Shown: piece by piece, positions 8,959-17,978 of the stretch
Layout: each line of letters starts with the position of its first letter
Numbering within the stretch: the first letter of the stretch is position 1
Origin: Pseudomonadota bacterium
Lineage (GTDB): Bacteria > Desulfobacterota > Desulfobulbia > Desulfobulbales > Desulfocapsaceae
NCBI GenBank assembly: GCA_023412495.1
Contig: JAEYNP010000080.1
Span: 310,001-374,000 of the forward strand
Direction: 5' to 3'
Length of the DNA: 64,000 bases
Notes under the pieces: generated by a model
The model's database searches: none
What the model was told of the DNA's origin: nothing
What the model saw: only the letters and a program-made list of their open reading frames with translations
Made by a program: the position numbers and the translations under genes

Positions 8959-9259
8959 ATGAGTAGAAAAGCACCGATCCCGCGTTGCTCCGAAAAGGAT
9001 CGGGAAACGATAGAGAAATGGGCCAAAAGCCGTTCGTTGGAAGCGCGACTGGTCGAACGTGCAAAGATAATAAAAGGATGTCTTGCCGGTACAGCGGTTG
9101 TTCAGATTGCTAGGGAGTTGACTATTTGTCCCCACACTGTATCATCGTGTGGCGAAAACGGTTCGATGAAAAAGGGATTGAAGGGCTGCGAGACCGGTCT
9201 CGTCCCGGCAAGACTCGAAAGACGAAGAAATACCCTGCAAAGAAAATTCTCAAGCAATA
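8959..9259 (+). pseudogene. IS630-type transposase remnant, frameshifted and truncated
   Basis: The N-terminal helix-turn-helix of an IS630-family transposase is readable (SLEARLVERAKIIKGCLAGT, then VVQIARELTICPHTVS). One frame carries this part. After a frameshift near 9150 the sequence continues in another frame as WRKRFDEKGIEGLRDRSRPG and runs to KKILKQ. The DDE catalytic domain is absent: the MITE-like repeat begins at 9260, exactly where the gene is cut. It is not functional as a transposase. Confidence 0.75.
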
Positions 9260-9423
9260 ATAAAGCCGTAAAAAGTGCTCAAAACCGCGTGGAGATGGAC
9301 TCTGGAAAAAGTTCGATATACGAGGCGTAGTGTCTGAAACGGTGCTTTGGTAGTACATATGGTACAGCGAAGCGCCGTTTCAGACCTACAACGAAGTAGA
9401 TCGGACTTTTTACGAGTCCATCA
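9260..9423. repeat. MITE-like ~164-bp repeat, copy 1
   Basis: This segment is over 90 percent identical by eye to the reverse complement of 25902-26064. Its centre (9331-9384) is a 54-bp imperfect palindrome beginning GTCTGAAACGG and ending CCGTTTCAGAC. The ends carry CGTAAAAAGT in inverted orientation. A 12-bp direct repeat, TCAAGCAATAAT, flanks the element at 9250-9261 and 9421-9432 and looks like a target-site duplication. It contains no gene. Confidence 0.75.
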
Positions 9424-9566
9424 AGCAATAATTGTCAGAAGAAAAAACACTACTGATGGATGATGGACGCCAGGCTCGATTGGACACTTCATTCCTTCAG
9501 GACCTGGCAATGCCCTGGTCTCCTAGCGGCAGTTTTTCGCCGCATCACCGAGTTCGTTCATCTTGC

Positions 9567-11789
9567 TCAACCGACCTGGACGATTTCCTTGGCATAACTC
9601 TTTCTCGGGGAAGGCAATGAGCCGCGGAACCTCCCGTGCGCCCGCAAGGCGGAAAGAACCACTTTCTGCAGGATTTTTTCTTTTGCCGATTTCGGCTTCT
9701 CCAGTTGCATTCTTCTCAGGTACGGCGCTGCCTGAGGGGGGACGGACCTGAACAGTTCCGCGAGAAATCCCTTGACGATGGCCGGCTTCTTCTTTTTGAC
9801 GAAGCTCTTCAGCGAAGCGCCGATGGCCATCTCTTCCGGCGTGAAATCGGTGCCGAAGGGAAACGGCGCAAAATGTCCGTCGGCCTGGAAGGGCTTCAGC
9901 ATTGCCTCCAGCCTTTCCGGGTAATTCTGCCGATATTCGGGAGCGAGCTCGAAATCGGGAGCCAGCTTGCCGTGCCGTTTCGCCTGCCTGATCAGATCGT
10001 CCTGGAAACGCGAATCCGTAATTTTGAGGATCTCCTCGATGATCTGGGCGTCCGCCTTGCCCCTGACGTTGGCGATGCCGTATTCGGTGACAATGATGTC
10101 CCGGAGGTGCTTGGGAATCGAGGTATGGCCGTAATTGTAGACGATGTTCGACTTCACCGTGCCGCATCCGTGCCGGGTGCTGCGGATCATCATGATCAGC
10201 CGCCCGTCGGGCAAGGCGTGGGCCATGGAGACGAAGTTGTACTGGCCGCCGATGCCGCTCACTACCCGACCGTCCTCGAGTTTGTCGGAGGTGATGGCGC
10301 CGAAGATGCTGGCCATCATCCCGGAATTGACGAAACGGCCTTCCCTGCGCTGCAGGGTGCGAAGCTCCTCGTCGCCGTAGAGCTGGTTGACCTTGTCCAC
10401 CCCGGACATGCCGAACTGCGCCCGCTCCTCCTCGCTCATGGCGTTGAGGGCGTCGTAGAAGGCCCGGGGGCCGACGAAGAAGGCGCCCAGGATCACCTTG
10501 CCGTGCTTGAGTCGGCGGCCAAGCAGCGGTCTCATCGCCGCAATATTTTCCGGGCGGGTCAAATCGGCGGGGATCCTGGTGTCGCCGTCCTGGATCTGGC
10601 CGTCCTTGAACCTCAGCCCCTCCTTCAGGATGCCGAAATGAGAAAGCATCCTGAAATCCTTTTTGGTGAGCAGTGGATGGATGCCCTCCACCTCCAGGAG
10701 CATTTCCAGGATTTCGGCAGGGATCCGGTCAGCGGCCAACTTCCCCGCATTCATCAGTTTCATGATGGGGGTGCTGTCGTAGACCTTCCTCTTCAATACG
10801 CCGCTCCTGTACAGCTGGTAGAAGGCGTCGACGAACATCTCGGAGGAGCCGTACAGCCCCTGCTCGAAGGTCCCGGTGCCGCCGATTTTCCCGATGAGAT
10901 TTCGATACCGGTCGGCGGTGCCGATCGCCTGCAGCACCTTGTTGTAGACCTCGTTCTCGTTCTGCCGCATGTTGAGGCCCGCGGCAATGGCGTCGCCCAG
11001 GGAGCCGATGCCGACCTGCAGGGTTCCGCCGTCCTTCACGAGCGAGCTGACATGGAGACCGATGGCGTAATCCCTCAGGCTGACGGATTCCTTCGGCGTC
11101 CCGAAAAGGGGATAATCGAACTCCGGTCCTTGGAGCAGGACATCGTAGAGATCACCCTCCACGACCGCATCGCCGTACATGAACGGCAGTCGGGGATTGA
11201 CCTCGCCGATGATCGCAACCTTGCCGCCTTTTCGCCGCACCCTGTGCAGTTCCTCGATGATCTCGATGGAGATATCGGTATTGCAGCCCATGGAATACAT
11301 CATCTTCCCGTCGATTTCCTGGCTGGTGATCAGCTGGGCAAAGACGTTGCAGCCAAAGTCCATGGCATCGCGCACCACGTGGGTGTAATTGGAATTGATG
11401 TGGTTGCGCTGGGCCTCGGGGATATGCATGTAGCCTCCGGCCTTGTTGAAGAACTCGTAAATCTCCACATTCTTCGGGAGGCTGCCGCGGCGAAAGTCGT
11501 GCATATAATGCAATTCGGGCGTCCCCTTGAAGATCCGGTCGACCAGCGGCCCCATGAATCTTTTCTGCAATTCCCCTTTCGGCCTCGGCCGTTCCAGGGG
11601 AAGGGCGGTGAGGATCTTCAATTTTATAGCGGGATCTTCTTTTGCCCGTCTGTACAGCTCGTTGAAGAAAAGCACCGGCTTCCCCAGTGCGAGGGTCATG
11701 GTAATGCAGATGTCGTTGCCCATGTAAGCGAGTACATCATCAACACTTTTCTTCACGTCGCTGTACATCACACCTTGCTTTCCGTTCAT
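9567..11789 (-). CDS. acetyl-CoA hydrolase/CoA-transferase family protein
   Basis: This is a long member (740 residues) of the family that moves CoA between acyl groups or hydrolyses acyl-CoA. The C-terminal CoA-transferase domain is clear: the glycine-rich SGIGGQYNFVSMAHALPDGR and the segment TEYGIANVRGKAD, which carries the usual catalytic glutamate (VTEYG). The N-terminal half (about 1-330) is the first CoA-transferase-like lobe. The C-terminal tail after about residue 650 is basic and not conserved. The open frame extends to a TTG at 11840, but the ATG at 11789 has GGTGG just upstream. The gene stands alone between mobile-element debris on both sides. The acyl substrate cannot be deduced. 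Confidence 0.88.
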   Translation of the reverse strand: MNGKQGVMYSDVKKSVDDVLAYMGNDICITMTLALGKPVLFFNELYRRAKEDPAIKLKILTALPLERPRPKGELQKRFMGPLVDRIFKGTPELHYMHDFRRGSLPKNVEIYEFFNKAGGYMHIPEAQRNHINSNYTHVVRDAMDFGCNVFAQLITSQEIDGKMMYSMGCNTDISIEIIEELHRVRRKGGKVAIIGEVNPRLPFMYGDAVVEGDLYDVLLQGPEFDYPLFGTPKESVSLRDYAIGLHVSSLVKDGGTLQVGIGSLGDAIAAGLNMRQNENEVYNKVLQAIGTADRYRNLIGKIGGTGTFEQGLYGSSEMFVDAFYQLYRSGVLKRKVYDSTPIMKLMNAGKLAADRIPAEILEMLLEVEGIHPLLTKKDFRMLSHFGILKEGLRFKDGQIQDGDTRIPADLTRPENIAAMRPLLGRRLKHGKVILGAFFVGPRAFYDALNAMSEEERAQFGMSGVDKVNQLYGDEELRTLQRREGRFVNSGMMASIFGAITSDKLEDGRVVSGIGGQYNFVSMAHALPDGRLIMMIRSTRHGCGTVKSNIVYNYGHTSIPKHLRDIIVTEYGIANVRGKADAQIIEEILKITDSRFQDDLIRQAKRHGKLAPDFELAPEYRQNYPERLEAMLKPFQADGHFAPFPFGTDFTPEEMAIGASLKSFVKKKKPAIVKGFLAELFRSVPPQAAPYLRRMQLEKPKSAKEKILQKVVLSALRAHGRFRGSLPSPRKSYAKEIVQVG

Positions 11790-11984
11790 CCATCCACCCG
11801 CATTTTGAGTTTTAGATTGGCAAATGTCCCTGCAGATCAAAGGGTTATTTTTTTCGAGTAAGGATCACCGGCAAACCGCCTGTAATCTTATTTACGAGGA
11901 ATATGTCGGAGGCTCAATGGGAGGGAGTCCTACTTTCGATGGGGGAAAATACGAAAGAACTGGGAAGGAAAGTCTGCGTGGGCT

Positions 11985-12125
11985 CGAAGGTCATTCGTCT
12001 CGCGGACGATTTTTCAAAGTAGGCATCGATCACGCTGGCCTTAATTTTGAACTGGCATCCAGAATGTCAGTGGAATGGGAGGCTTTTAGGACGTAACCCA
12101 TGACCCCGGCTTTCAGGAAAGTTTC
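11985..12125 (-). pseudogene. fragment of a NarL/FixJ-type response regulator
   Basis: Nucleotides 12015-12110 match part of the intact response-regulator gene at 23600-23730, including AGGCATCGATCACGCTGGCC and a diverged stretch equivalent to GAATGTCGGTGGAATG. About 40 bp present in the intact gene are missing between these blocks. It is a degraded paralogue piece covering the receiver/output junction, with no open frame. The rest of 11790-12376 holds no gene that I can see. Confidence 0.65.
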
Positions 12126-12171
12126 CTGATGCTCTTCAAAAGGGGAAGAGGGCAGGTGATCGACCACCGAC

Positions 12172-12202
12172 CCGTTTAATCGGTCGGCGATGCATTAAAC
12201 GG
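12172..12202. repeat. short inverted repeat upstream of the integrase
   Basis: CCGTTTAAT (12172-12180) and ATTAAACGG (12194-12202) form a perfect 9-bp stem with a 13-base loop. It lies about 175 bp before the recombinase gene and could be a regulator or recombination site. No function is shown. Confidence 0.35.
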
Positions 12203-12376
12203 TGCAGATGCTAATTGGGTTTAGGCTCGTCCTGGCAACCTAAAGATAAGGTCAACACTGATAGGAGATATATGGACTTTTTGACATGGTGATTTTGATC
12301 GCACTCCATCACATTTTCACTTAAAGATGCAATCCTTTCTTCAGGACAAAAAAAATCAACCTGAAAGGAGGAAAGC

Positions 12377-13213
12377 ATGAAAGTAGCCGACGCCATAACC
12401 TATTGTATCAATTACCACAAAATCAATTCTCGGCCCAACACTCTGGCTAATTACCAGTTTCTTCTCAGAAAATTCGGACGTAGTTACCAGAACAGGGATC
12501 TCGATGACATCACGACAGAGGAAATAATAGCGTTTCTTGCCAATATAACTGAGGGAAGAAGACAAAATACCAAACGGAGTAGATACACAACCCTTTCAGC
12601 TTTTTATAACCTCATTATCAACACACTGCATCCTGAAATGAGAAATCCGTGTCTATCACCCGCCGTTAAAAACCTCTTTCAGAAACCAAAAACTTCTCAT
12701 TGGACGATATTCGATAAAGATACCATTGACGAGGCGATCTTCAGGACACTGAATATCCGAAACAGGTTGATCCTCGAGCTGATGGCCAGAGGTGGTATGA
12801 GAATAAGCGAAGTCCTTGGGCTCAGGCCGATGGATATTGATGGACAGAAACTCCTCCTCCATACACCCAAAAGTGGTAGGGAGCAGGAGATTGTCTTCAT
12901 ACCTAAAAAATTGAGCATCCGCCTGATGAACTACGTCCGAGACACTTCTATCCCTTTGAACAAATTAATTTTCCCGATTACCTATGCTGGTGCAAGAAAA
13001 ATAGTTCTAAAAGCAGGGAATATGGTCGGTATCAAGCTGCGTCCCCATGACCTTCGTCGCCATGCGGCTACATTCGCCTCCAGGTCAGGTGTTCCTATTG
13101 AGATCGTCAGCAAGGTGATGCTCAGGCATGCCGATCTGTCCACTACACAAAGGTATCTCGGCAAAGTTTCCGATCATGAAGCAATCAGGTGGATAGAAAG
13201 CCTACACGGATAG
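12377..13213 (+). CDS. tyrosine recombinase/phage-type integrase
   Basis: This is a 278-residue site-specific recombinase. A SAM-like core-binding domain occupies about residues 1-100 and the catalytic domain about 115-275. The catalytic residues are present: R in GGMRISEVLGL, H and R in RPHDLRRHAATF, H in LRHADLSTTQ and the nucleophile Y in QRYLG. AAAGGAGG precedes the ATG. It is of short XerD-like type with no excisionase or phage genes beside it and no tRNA nearby. The response-regulator fragment and flanking repeats suggest that it marks an old insertion. It is AT-richer than the neighbouring metabolic genes, which fits transfer. Confidence 0.9.
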   Translation: MKVADAITYCINYHKINSRPNTLANYQFLLRKFGRSYQNRDLDDITTEEIIAFLANITEGRRQNTKRSRYTTLSAFYNLIINTLHPEMRNPCLSPAVKNLFQKPKTSHWTIFDKDTIDEAIFRTLNIRNRLILELMARGGMRISEVLGLRPMDIDGQKLLLHTPKSGREQEIVFIPKKLSIRLMNYVRDTSIPLNKLIFPITYAGARKIVLKAGNMVGIKLRPHDLRRHAATFASRSGVPIEIVSKVMLRHADLSTTQRYLGKVSDHEAIRWIESLHG

Positions 13214-13586
13214 GTGTCTAGCAGGCTGTTTTTGTTACACATATCAGGAACAATCTCAAACATTTGAGTTTTTTCTCGAATAAGATTACCTATACACATC
13301 TTGTTATCAAGCCTTCTTTTTCGATGCTGGAACCTGTCTACGATCTGTAAGCATTCCTGTCCCTCCTGGGCGATCTCATGCCCTATCGGCATTCATCAGC
13401 GTCGGCCCCCATTCCAGTGACAGACGGACGATATGTTGTCTGCCGCTGCGGCGGTGTTCATCTCGATTGCTGTGATGCACGTATTTGGGGTGAGGTTTCC
13501 GGTTCATCCAGAGCAAGATGCTGCTCGGTTGCCCTTATCGTCAAGATCTTAAGAAAAAGCCAAACTTTCCTTATTCCTTATTGCTT
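13214..13586. other. intergenic stretch without a recognisable gene
   Basis: I see no convincing coding frame on either strand and no strong hairpin. The segment separates the integrase from the alcohol dehydrogenase promoter. Confidence 0.5.
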
Positions 13587-13622
13587 TGGAGAATCAGGCA
13601 ATAACTCTGTAGGATCGATCTA
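13587..13622 (+). promoter_or_regulatory. AraC-type operator upstream of the alcohol dehydrogenase
   Basis: A 36-bp block starts TGGAGAATCAGGCAA and ends AGGATCGATCTA. The same two half-blocks, with the same 9-bp middle spacing, recur at 17760-17795 beside the araC-type gene. It ends about 80 bp before the dehydrogenase ATG, followed by a plausible -10 (TATAGT near 13650). Confidence 0.7.
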
Positions 13623-13702
13623 ACGGTTACTCCTTTGCGGGCACTATAGTGGAACCATCCTCCAAGGACATTCCACTTTTTACTCAGACAAGGAGAACCA
13701 TC

Positions 13703-14890
13703 ATGAACTTTGAATTTCACAATCCAACCCGCCTTATTTTCGGTGCAGGTAATCTCACCCGTCTTGGTGAAGTCGTTAAAGAGAAAGGCAGTCGTGCCCT
13801 GCTGGTAACCGGCGGAGGCAGCGTAAAGCGCAACGGCACTTTTGATCGGGCAGTTGCCTCTCTTGAGCAGGCCGGTGTGGCCGTCGTAGAGTGTTCCGGA
13901 ATAGAGCCTAATCCGAGAATTACCTCTGTCGAGCGCGGTGCACGAATTGCCCGTGAGGCAAAGTGCGATATTATAGTTGCTTTGGGGGGCGGCAGTACTA
14001 TGGATGCCGCCAAAGTCATTGCCGCAGCGGTTCTTTATGAAGGTGATCCATGGGACATGATTTTTCATGGCCAGGAACATGTGCATATTCCGACCCGGGC
14101 ACTACCTGTGGTGACCGTACCGACCCTTGCAGCCACCGGCTCGGAGATGAACTGCGGCGCGGTTATCACCAATGAAGAAACCACCGAAAAATCCTTTATT
14201 CAGACCGCTTGCCTCTATCCCTATGCGGCAGTTGTCGATCCCGAACTGACCCTCACCGTCCCTAAAGACCAGACCGCCTATGGCGTCACCGACCTCATTA
14301 CCCATGTAACCGAAGCATACTTCAACGGCGTTGACGACACCCCAATTCAGGACAGGTTCGCCGAAGGCGTCATCCTCACCGCCATGGAGTGGGGGCCGAA
14401 AGCCATTACCGACGGCAACGATCTGGAGGCAAGGACTCAAGTGCAATGGGCATCTATTGTCGCCCTCAACGGCTGGGTCAATGCAGGCACCAATGGGGGC
14501 TACCCCGTGCATTTTATCGAGCATACCCTGTCCGCCTACCACGACATCACCCACGCGGCAGGCCTCGCGGTGGTCAATCCGTCATGGATGCGCTTTTCCG
14601 CGAAACACAGACCGCAAAAGTTCGTGCAGTTTGCCGAACGTATATTCGGCCTCGGGGCGAAAGATCCCGATGACCTGGATTGCGCCCTTCAGGGCATTGA
14701 TTGCTTTGAAGCCTTTCTCAAGGGTATTGGTTGCCCCACGCGTCTGTCCGAGCTGAATATCGATGATACGCTGATCCCGCGTTATGCCCAAGATACCCTG
14801 CGTATTATCCACGACGAAAACGGCAACCTGCCGGGATGTCCGGCAATGAACGAAGCAAATATTATTGAGGTACTCAAGGCTGTCTTGTAA
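13703..14890 (+). CDS. iron-containing alcohol dehydrogenase (YqhD/BdhA-like)
   Basis: This is a group III NAD(P)H-dependent alcohol/aldehyde oxidoreductase of 395 residues. The dinucleotide-binding region contains GGGSVKRNG near residue 40 and the family signature ALGGGSTMDAAK near 95. Metal ligands are supplied by the D in YGVTDLITHV and the histidines in HFIEHTLSAYHDITHAAGLA. The ATG at 13703 follows AAGGAG. It leads an operon with a hexapeptide acetyltransferase and a secreted alpha/beta hydrolase. The operator at 13587 matches one next to the AraC regulator at 17684, the same pairing seen for YqhC and YqhD in enterobacteria. A role in aldehyde detoxification is inferred. Confidence 0.92.
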   Translation: MNFEFHNPTRLIFGAGNLTRLGEVVKEKGSRALLVTGGGSVKRNGTFDRAVASLEQAGVAVVECSGIEPNPRITSVERGARIAREAKCDIIVALGGGSTMDAAKVIAAAVLYEGDPWDMIFHGQEHVHIPTRALPVVTVPTLAATGSEMNCGAVITNEETTEKSFIQTACLYPYAAVVDPELTLTVPKDQTAYGVTDLITHVTEAYFNGVDDTPIQDRFAEGVILTAMEWGPKAITDGNDLEARTQVQWASIVALNGWVNAGTNGGYPVHFIEHTLSAYHDITHAAGLAVVNPSWMRFSAKHRPQKFVQFAERIFGLGAKDPDDLDCALQGIDCFEAFLKGIGCPTRLSELNIDDTLIPRYAQDTLRIIHDENGNLPGCPAMNEANIIEVLKAVL

Positions 14891-14932
14891 CGGAGGCTTG
14901 GCAACTGCTCATGCGGATACAGGGGATAAATT

Positions 14933-15499
14933 ATGGACAAAAGTGAGTTCATGGAACTAGTCAAACGGGGCGAAGCGATTGCTGTTGGGACAGAGGCACA
15001 CGTACTTTTAGTCCAGCACAGTAACGAAGCATTGCGCATTACAGCGGAATTGAACGGGTCGTACCACGAACCGGGTGAGGTGCGCGCGTTGTTCTCTCGA
15101 TTGACAGGGAAAGACATTGATGAATCCTTTTTCATGTTCCCGCCTTTCTATACCGACTTCGGCAAGAATATCATCATCGGGAAAAATGTCTTTCTCAACA
15201 CAGGATGCACTTTTCAGGATCGTGGCGGCATTACCATAGGTGATGGCACGCAGATTGGGCAGAATGTCGTTCTGTCAACATTGAATCACGGGATTGCCCC
15301 CGACAAACGGGGAATAACCTATCCATTTCCGGTCGTTATCGGAAAAAACGTGTGGATAGGTGCAAATGCGACGGTTGTACCCGGTATGACGGTTGGGGAC
15401 AATGCGATAATCGCTGCTGGTGCCGTCGTTACAAGAGATGTTCCGGCAAACGCTGTCGTCGCCGGAGTGCCGGCAAAAGTCATTAAGATGGTAGAATAA
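14933..15499 (+). CDS. maltose/galactoside O-acetyltransferase-like hexapeptide protein
   Basis: The 188-residue protein would transfer acetyl from acetyl-CoA to a sugar or related hydroxyl. An N-terminal Mac-type helical segment is followed by left-handed beta-helix repeats ([34 protein letters not shown]). The catalytic histidine is probably the H in LNHGI. The C-terminus [20 protein letters not shown] is typical of the family, with a change at the first residue here (IIAAG). It lies 42 bp after the alcohol dehydrogenase stop, so both are probably co-transcribed. The acceptor is unknown. Confidence 0.88.
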   Translation: MDKSEFMELVKRGEAIAVGTEAHVLLVQHSNEALRITAELNGSYHEPGEVRALFSRLTGKDIDESFFMFPPFYTDFGKNIIIGKNVFLNTGCTFQDRGGITIGDGTQIGQNVVLSTLNHGIAPDKRGITYPFPVVIGKNVWIGANATVVPGMTVGDNAIIAAGAVVTRDVPANAVVAGVPAKVIKMVE

Positions 15500-15544
15500 A
15501 TGGAACATTCAACTAACAGGATAAAACGTATAGGAGAACTGAAA

Positions 15545-16594
15545 ATGCAAAAATTAAGACAGTTAGGCATGATTGCACTCTTTTTGGGCATGATGTCCAT
15601 CATCAGCACCCCGGCATTGGCTCAAGATATGTCCAAAGGAGCTGATAACTTTTACAAAAGCAAGGAAGTGACTATGCAAAAGGTTACATTCAAGAATCAA
15701 TACAACATGAAGGTTGCGGGGAATCTTTTCACTCCAAAGGATTTTAATGAAAATACTAAGAATCCCGCGATCATTGTCGGTCATCCTATGGGTGCCGTAA
15801 AGGAACAGAGTGCAAATCTGTATGCCACGAAAATGGCTGAACGGGGATTTGTGACCTTGTCCATAGATTTATCTTTTTGGGGCGAGAGTGAGGGCCAGCC
15901 CCGCAACGCTGTTGCACCGGATATTTATGCCGAGGATTTCAGTGCTGCGGTAGATTTCCTGAGCACCCAACCGTTTGTTGACAGAGAGCGGATCGGTGTT
16001 CTTGGTATCTGCGGCAGCGGGAGTTTTGTTATCAGCGCAGCCAAAATTGATCCCCGCATGAAAGCCATTGCGACAGTCAGCATGTACGATATGGGCGCTG
16101 CGAACCGTAACGCGCTCAGAAAATCTTTGACCTTGGAGCAGAGAAAGAAAATTATCGCAGATGCAGCAGAGCAACGCCATGTGGAGTTCACCGGAGGCGA
16201 AACCAAATACACGAGCGGGACAGATCATGTACTGAACGAAAAGACTCATCCCATTCAGCGAGAGTTTTACGACTTCTACCGCACGCCGAGAGGTGAATAC
16301 ACGCCTGAAGGCTCGTCACCGGAACTGACAACCCACCCGACCCTTTCCAGCAACGTCAAATTCATGAACTTCTATCCGTTCAATGACATTGAGACAATTG
16401 CTCCTCGCCCTATGCTGTTCATCGCCGGTGAAAATGCGCATTCCATCGAATTCAGCGAAGATGCCTACAAGCTGGCGGCCGAACCGAAGGAACTCCACAT
16501 CATTCCGGGTGCAGGCCACGTTGATCTGTACGACCGGGTAGACCTCATTCCGTGGGACAAGCTCACCTCATTTTTCAAAGATCACCTGAAATAG
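15545..16594 (+). CDS. secreted alpha/beta hydrolase (dienelactone-hydrolase/YcjY-like)
   Basis: A signal peptide (residues 1-26, ending TPALAQ) directs export. The alpha/beta-hydrolase core follows: HPMGAVKEQSANLYA, the nucleophile elbow GVLGICGSGSF in which the nucleophile position appears to be cysteine, and the late histidine in GAGHVDLYD. The aspartate is probably in the segment before AENAHSIEF. The ATG at 15545 is preferred over 15500 because AGGAG lies just upstream and the signal peptide starts there. It is the third gene of the AraC-controlled operon and is followed by a terminator. Substrate unknown. Confidence 0.87.
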   Translation: MQKLRQLGMIALFLGMMSIISTPALAQDMSKGADNFYKSKEVTMQKVTFKNQYNMKVAGNLFTPKDFNENTKNPAIIVGHPMGAVKEQSANLYATKMAERGFVTLSIDLSFWGESEGQPRNAVAPDIYAEDFSAAVDFLSTQPFVDRERIGVLGICGSGSFVISAAKIDPRMKAIATVSMYDMGAANRNALRKSLTLEQRKKIIADAAEQRHVEFTGGETKYTSGTDHVLNEKTHPIQREFYDFYRTPRGEYTPEGSSPELTTHPTLSSNVKFMNFYPFNDIETIAPRPMLFIAGENAHSIEFSEDAYKLAAEPKELHIIPGAGHVDLYDRVDLIPWDKLTSFFKDHLK

Positions 16595-16608
16595 GGTGAG
16601 AGGAGGAA

Positions 16609-16631
16609 CCATAGTCACAACGTGACTATGG
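16609..16631. repeat. perfect 10-bp inverted repeat after the hydrolase gene
   Basis: CCATAGTCAC and GTGACTATGG flank a three-base loop. It lies between the hydrolase stop and the terminator at 16647 and could add to transcription arrest or stabilise the mRNA 3' end. Confidence 0.45.
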
Positions 16632-16646
16632 AATATTGAAAATGAC

Positions 16647-16682
16647 AAAAGGAACTCCGTAAGAATGTTCGGAGTTCCTTTT
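16647..16682. terminator. bidirectional intrinsic terminator
   Basis: AAAAGGAACTCCG (16647-16659) pairs with CGGAGTTCCTTTT (16670-16682). The A-rich and T-rich outer arms act as U-tracts in both directions, so it should stop the dehydrogenase operon (plus) and the araC-type gene (minus). Confidence 0.85.
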
Positions 16683-16745
16683 ATGGCGAGAAGCCGGAAA
16701 AACCATAGCATGTCCATTAATTTTCAGGATCAACCCTGGTAGTGA

Positions 16746-17684
16746 TTAATTCCCGCTAACTTCAAGTAATCTTTTAATATCGCGTGATGGTGGAGCACCA
16801 AACAGTCGGCTGTACTCACGGCTGAACTGGGATGGGCTTTCGTAGCCAACCTCAAACGCCGCTGTTGTCGCATCCTTTTGTTCCATGAGCATGAGTTGCC
16901 TGGCCTCGTTGAGCCGCAGCCTTTTCTGAAACTGCAACGGACTCATGGCTGTCAAGGCACGAAAATGATAATGGAGACTTGAGGTGCTCATCCCGGTGTA
17001 GGCTGCCAGATTCTCGACCTTGAACGTCTTATCGTAGTTCTCTTTCAACCAGTCAATTGCACGGGCAATCTGGTGGCTATGGCTGCCTATCATCGAGATT
17101 TGTCGTAAACGCTGCCCTTGTTCTCCCATCAGGAGGCGATACAGTATTTCCTTCTGTATAAGAGAGGCAAGTACGGGGATGTCCTCAGGATGATCAAGCA
17201 GATCAAGAAGACGTAGAAAGGCTTGTACCATTGGCAAGGTTATCCTGCTGACAGCCAAACCTCTGCTTGCATCTTGAATTCGGGAAATAGAAAGCTCATT
17301 ATCAACCATCATCTGAGCGATATGCTTCTTTTCCAACTTCAGCGTAAGACCCAGGTAGGGTTTATCTCTGCTTGCTTCAAGAATCTGTGCGACCAGCGGC
17401 AGATCGATGGATGTTATCAGATAATGGTCCTGGTCGTAAAAATACTCATCTTCGCCGAGCAGTACGCGCTTGTGTCCTTGGGCGATCAGGCAAATAGACG
17501 GTTCCTGCATGTAACTCGTCAGCTCGGTGGGGGCTTGGTACCGATAAATCGATAAAGCAGGATAGACGGAGGTTGGTTCATTTCCTTTCGCCAACGTCCA
17601 GCGGTCCATCTTTTCTACTAAAGATCTCATCGCCTCAACAAGAGTCACGTCATCATGTCGAGGAACTGGATTGTCAGTTTTCAT
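16746..17684 (-). CDS. AraC-family transcriptional regulator (YqhC-like)
   Basis: The protein has an AraC_N-type sensor domain (PSICLIAQGHKRVLLGEDEY, residues about 60-200) and a C-terminal pair of helix-turn-helix motifs (VENLAAYTGMSTSSLHYHFR and DATTAAFEVGYESPSQFSRE, then YSRLFG). It shares a 36-bp operator-like block in its own promoter (17760) with the alcohol dehydrogenase operon (13587), so it probably regulates itself and that operon in response to an aldehyde or similar compound. Its 3' end meets the operon at the shared terminator. Divergent from the cyclophilin-like protein gene at 17979. Confidence 0.92.
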   Translation of the reverse strand: MKTDNPVPRHDDVTLVEAMRSLVEKMDRWTLAKGNEPTSVYPALSIYRYQAPTELTSYMQEPSICLIAQGHKRVLLGEDEYFYDQDHYLITSIDLPLVAQILEASRDKPYLGLTLKLEKKHIAQMMVDNELSISRIQDASRGLAVSRITLPMVQAFLRLLDLLDHPEDIPVLASLIQKEILYRLLMGEQGQRLRQISMIGSHSHQIARAIDWLKENYDKTFKVENLAAYTGMSTSSLHYHFRALTAMSPLQFQKRLRLNEARQLMLMEQKDATTAAFEVGYESPSQFSREYSRLFGAPPSRDIKRLLEVSGN

Positions 17685-17759
17685 GCGTGTTTCTCCATTT
17701 TGAGAGTTTTATGTATTCTAACCATAGGGCTGCTGTGAATAAAGTGATTTGAGATTTCC

Positions 17760-17795
17760 TGGAGAATCAGGCAAGGATTGTGGAGGATCGTTCTA
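17760..17795 (+). promoter_or_regulatory. AraC-type operator in the araC/cyclophilin-like intergenic region
   Basis: The 36-bp block begins TGGAGAATCAGGCAA and ends AGGATCGTTCTA. Its outer 27 bases differ from the 13587 copy at a single position, while the 9-bp middle is not conserved. It lies 75 bp from the regulator start and 183 bp before the gene at 17979, so it may serve both. Confidence 0.7.
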
Positions 17796-17978
17796 CTGCA
17801 AACGGATATCTCCTGGTTAATATACATCTCATGCCGGCATATCGACTGCACTGAAAAGAGCTGGCGTCGACTTTGCATGAGAAAGCTGCATGGAGGGAGT
17901 TGCCGTTGAAGTCTTTATATAAAAGGCCTGAGTCAAGAACGCCGCTGTTACTGACAAAAACCATGAGAGGAATGCAGG

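Noticed and set aside
9636..11861. A 741-codon open frame on the plus strand
   Set aside because: It is antisense to the CoA-transferase gene, whose minus-strand product has recognisable family motifs. The plus-strand translation is a high-GC shadow with no domain.
12377..13702. Integrated element with attachment sites around the integrase
   Set aside because: No tRNA gene and no convincing direct repeats at plausible distances were found. Only the integrase supports an element.
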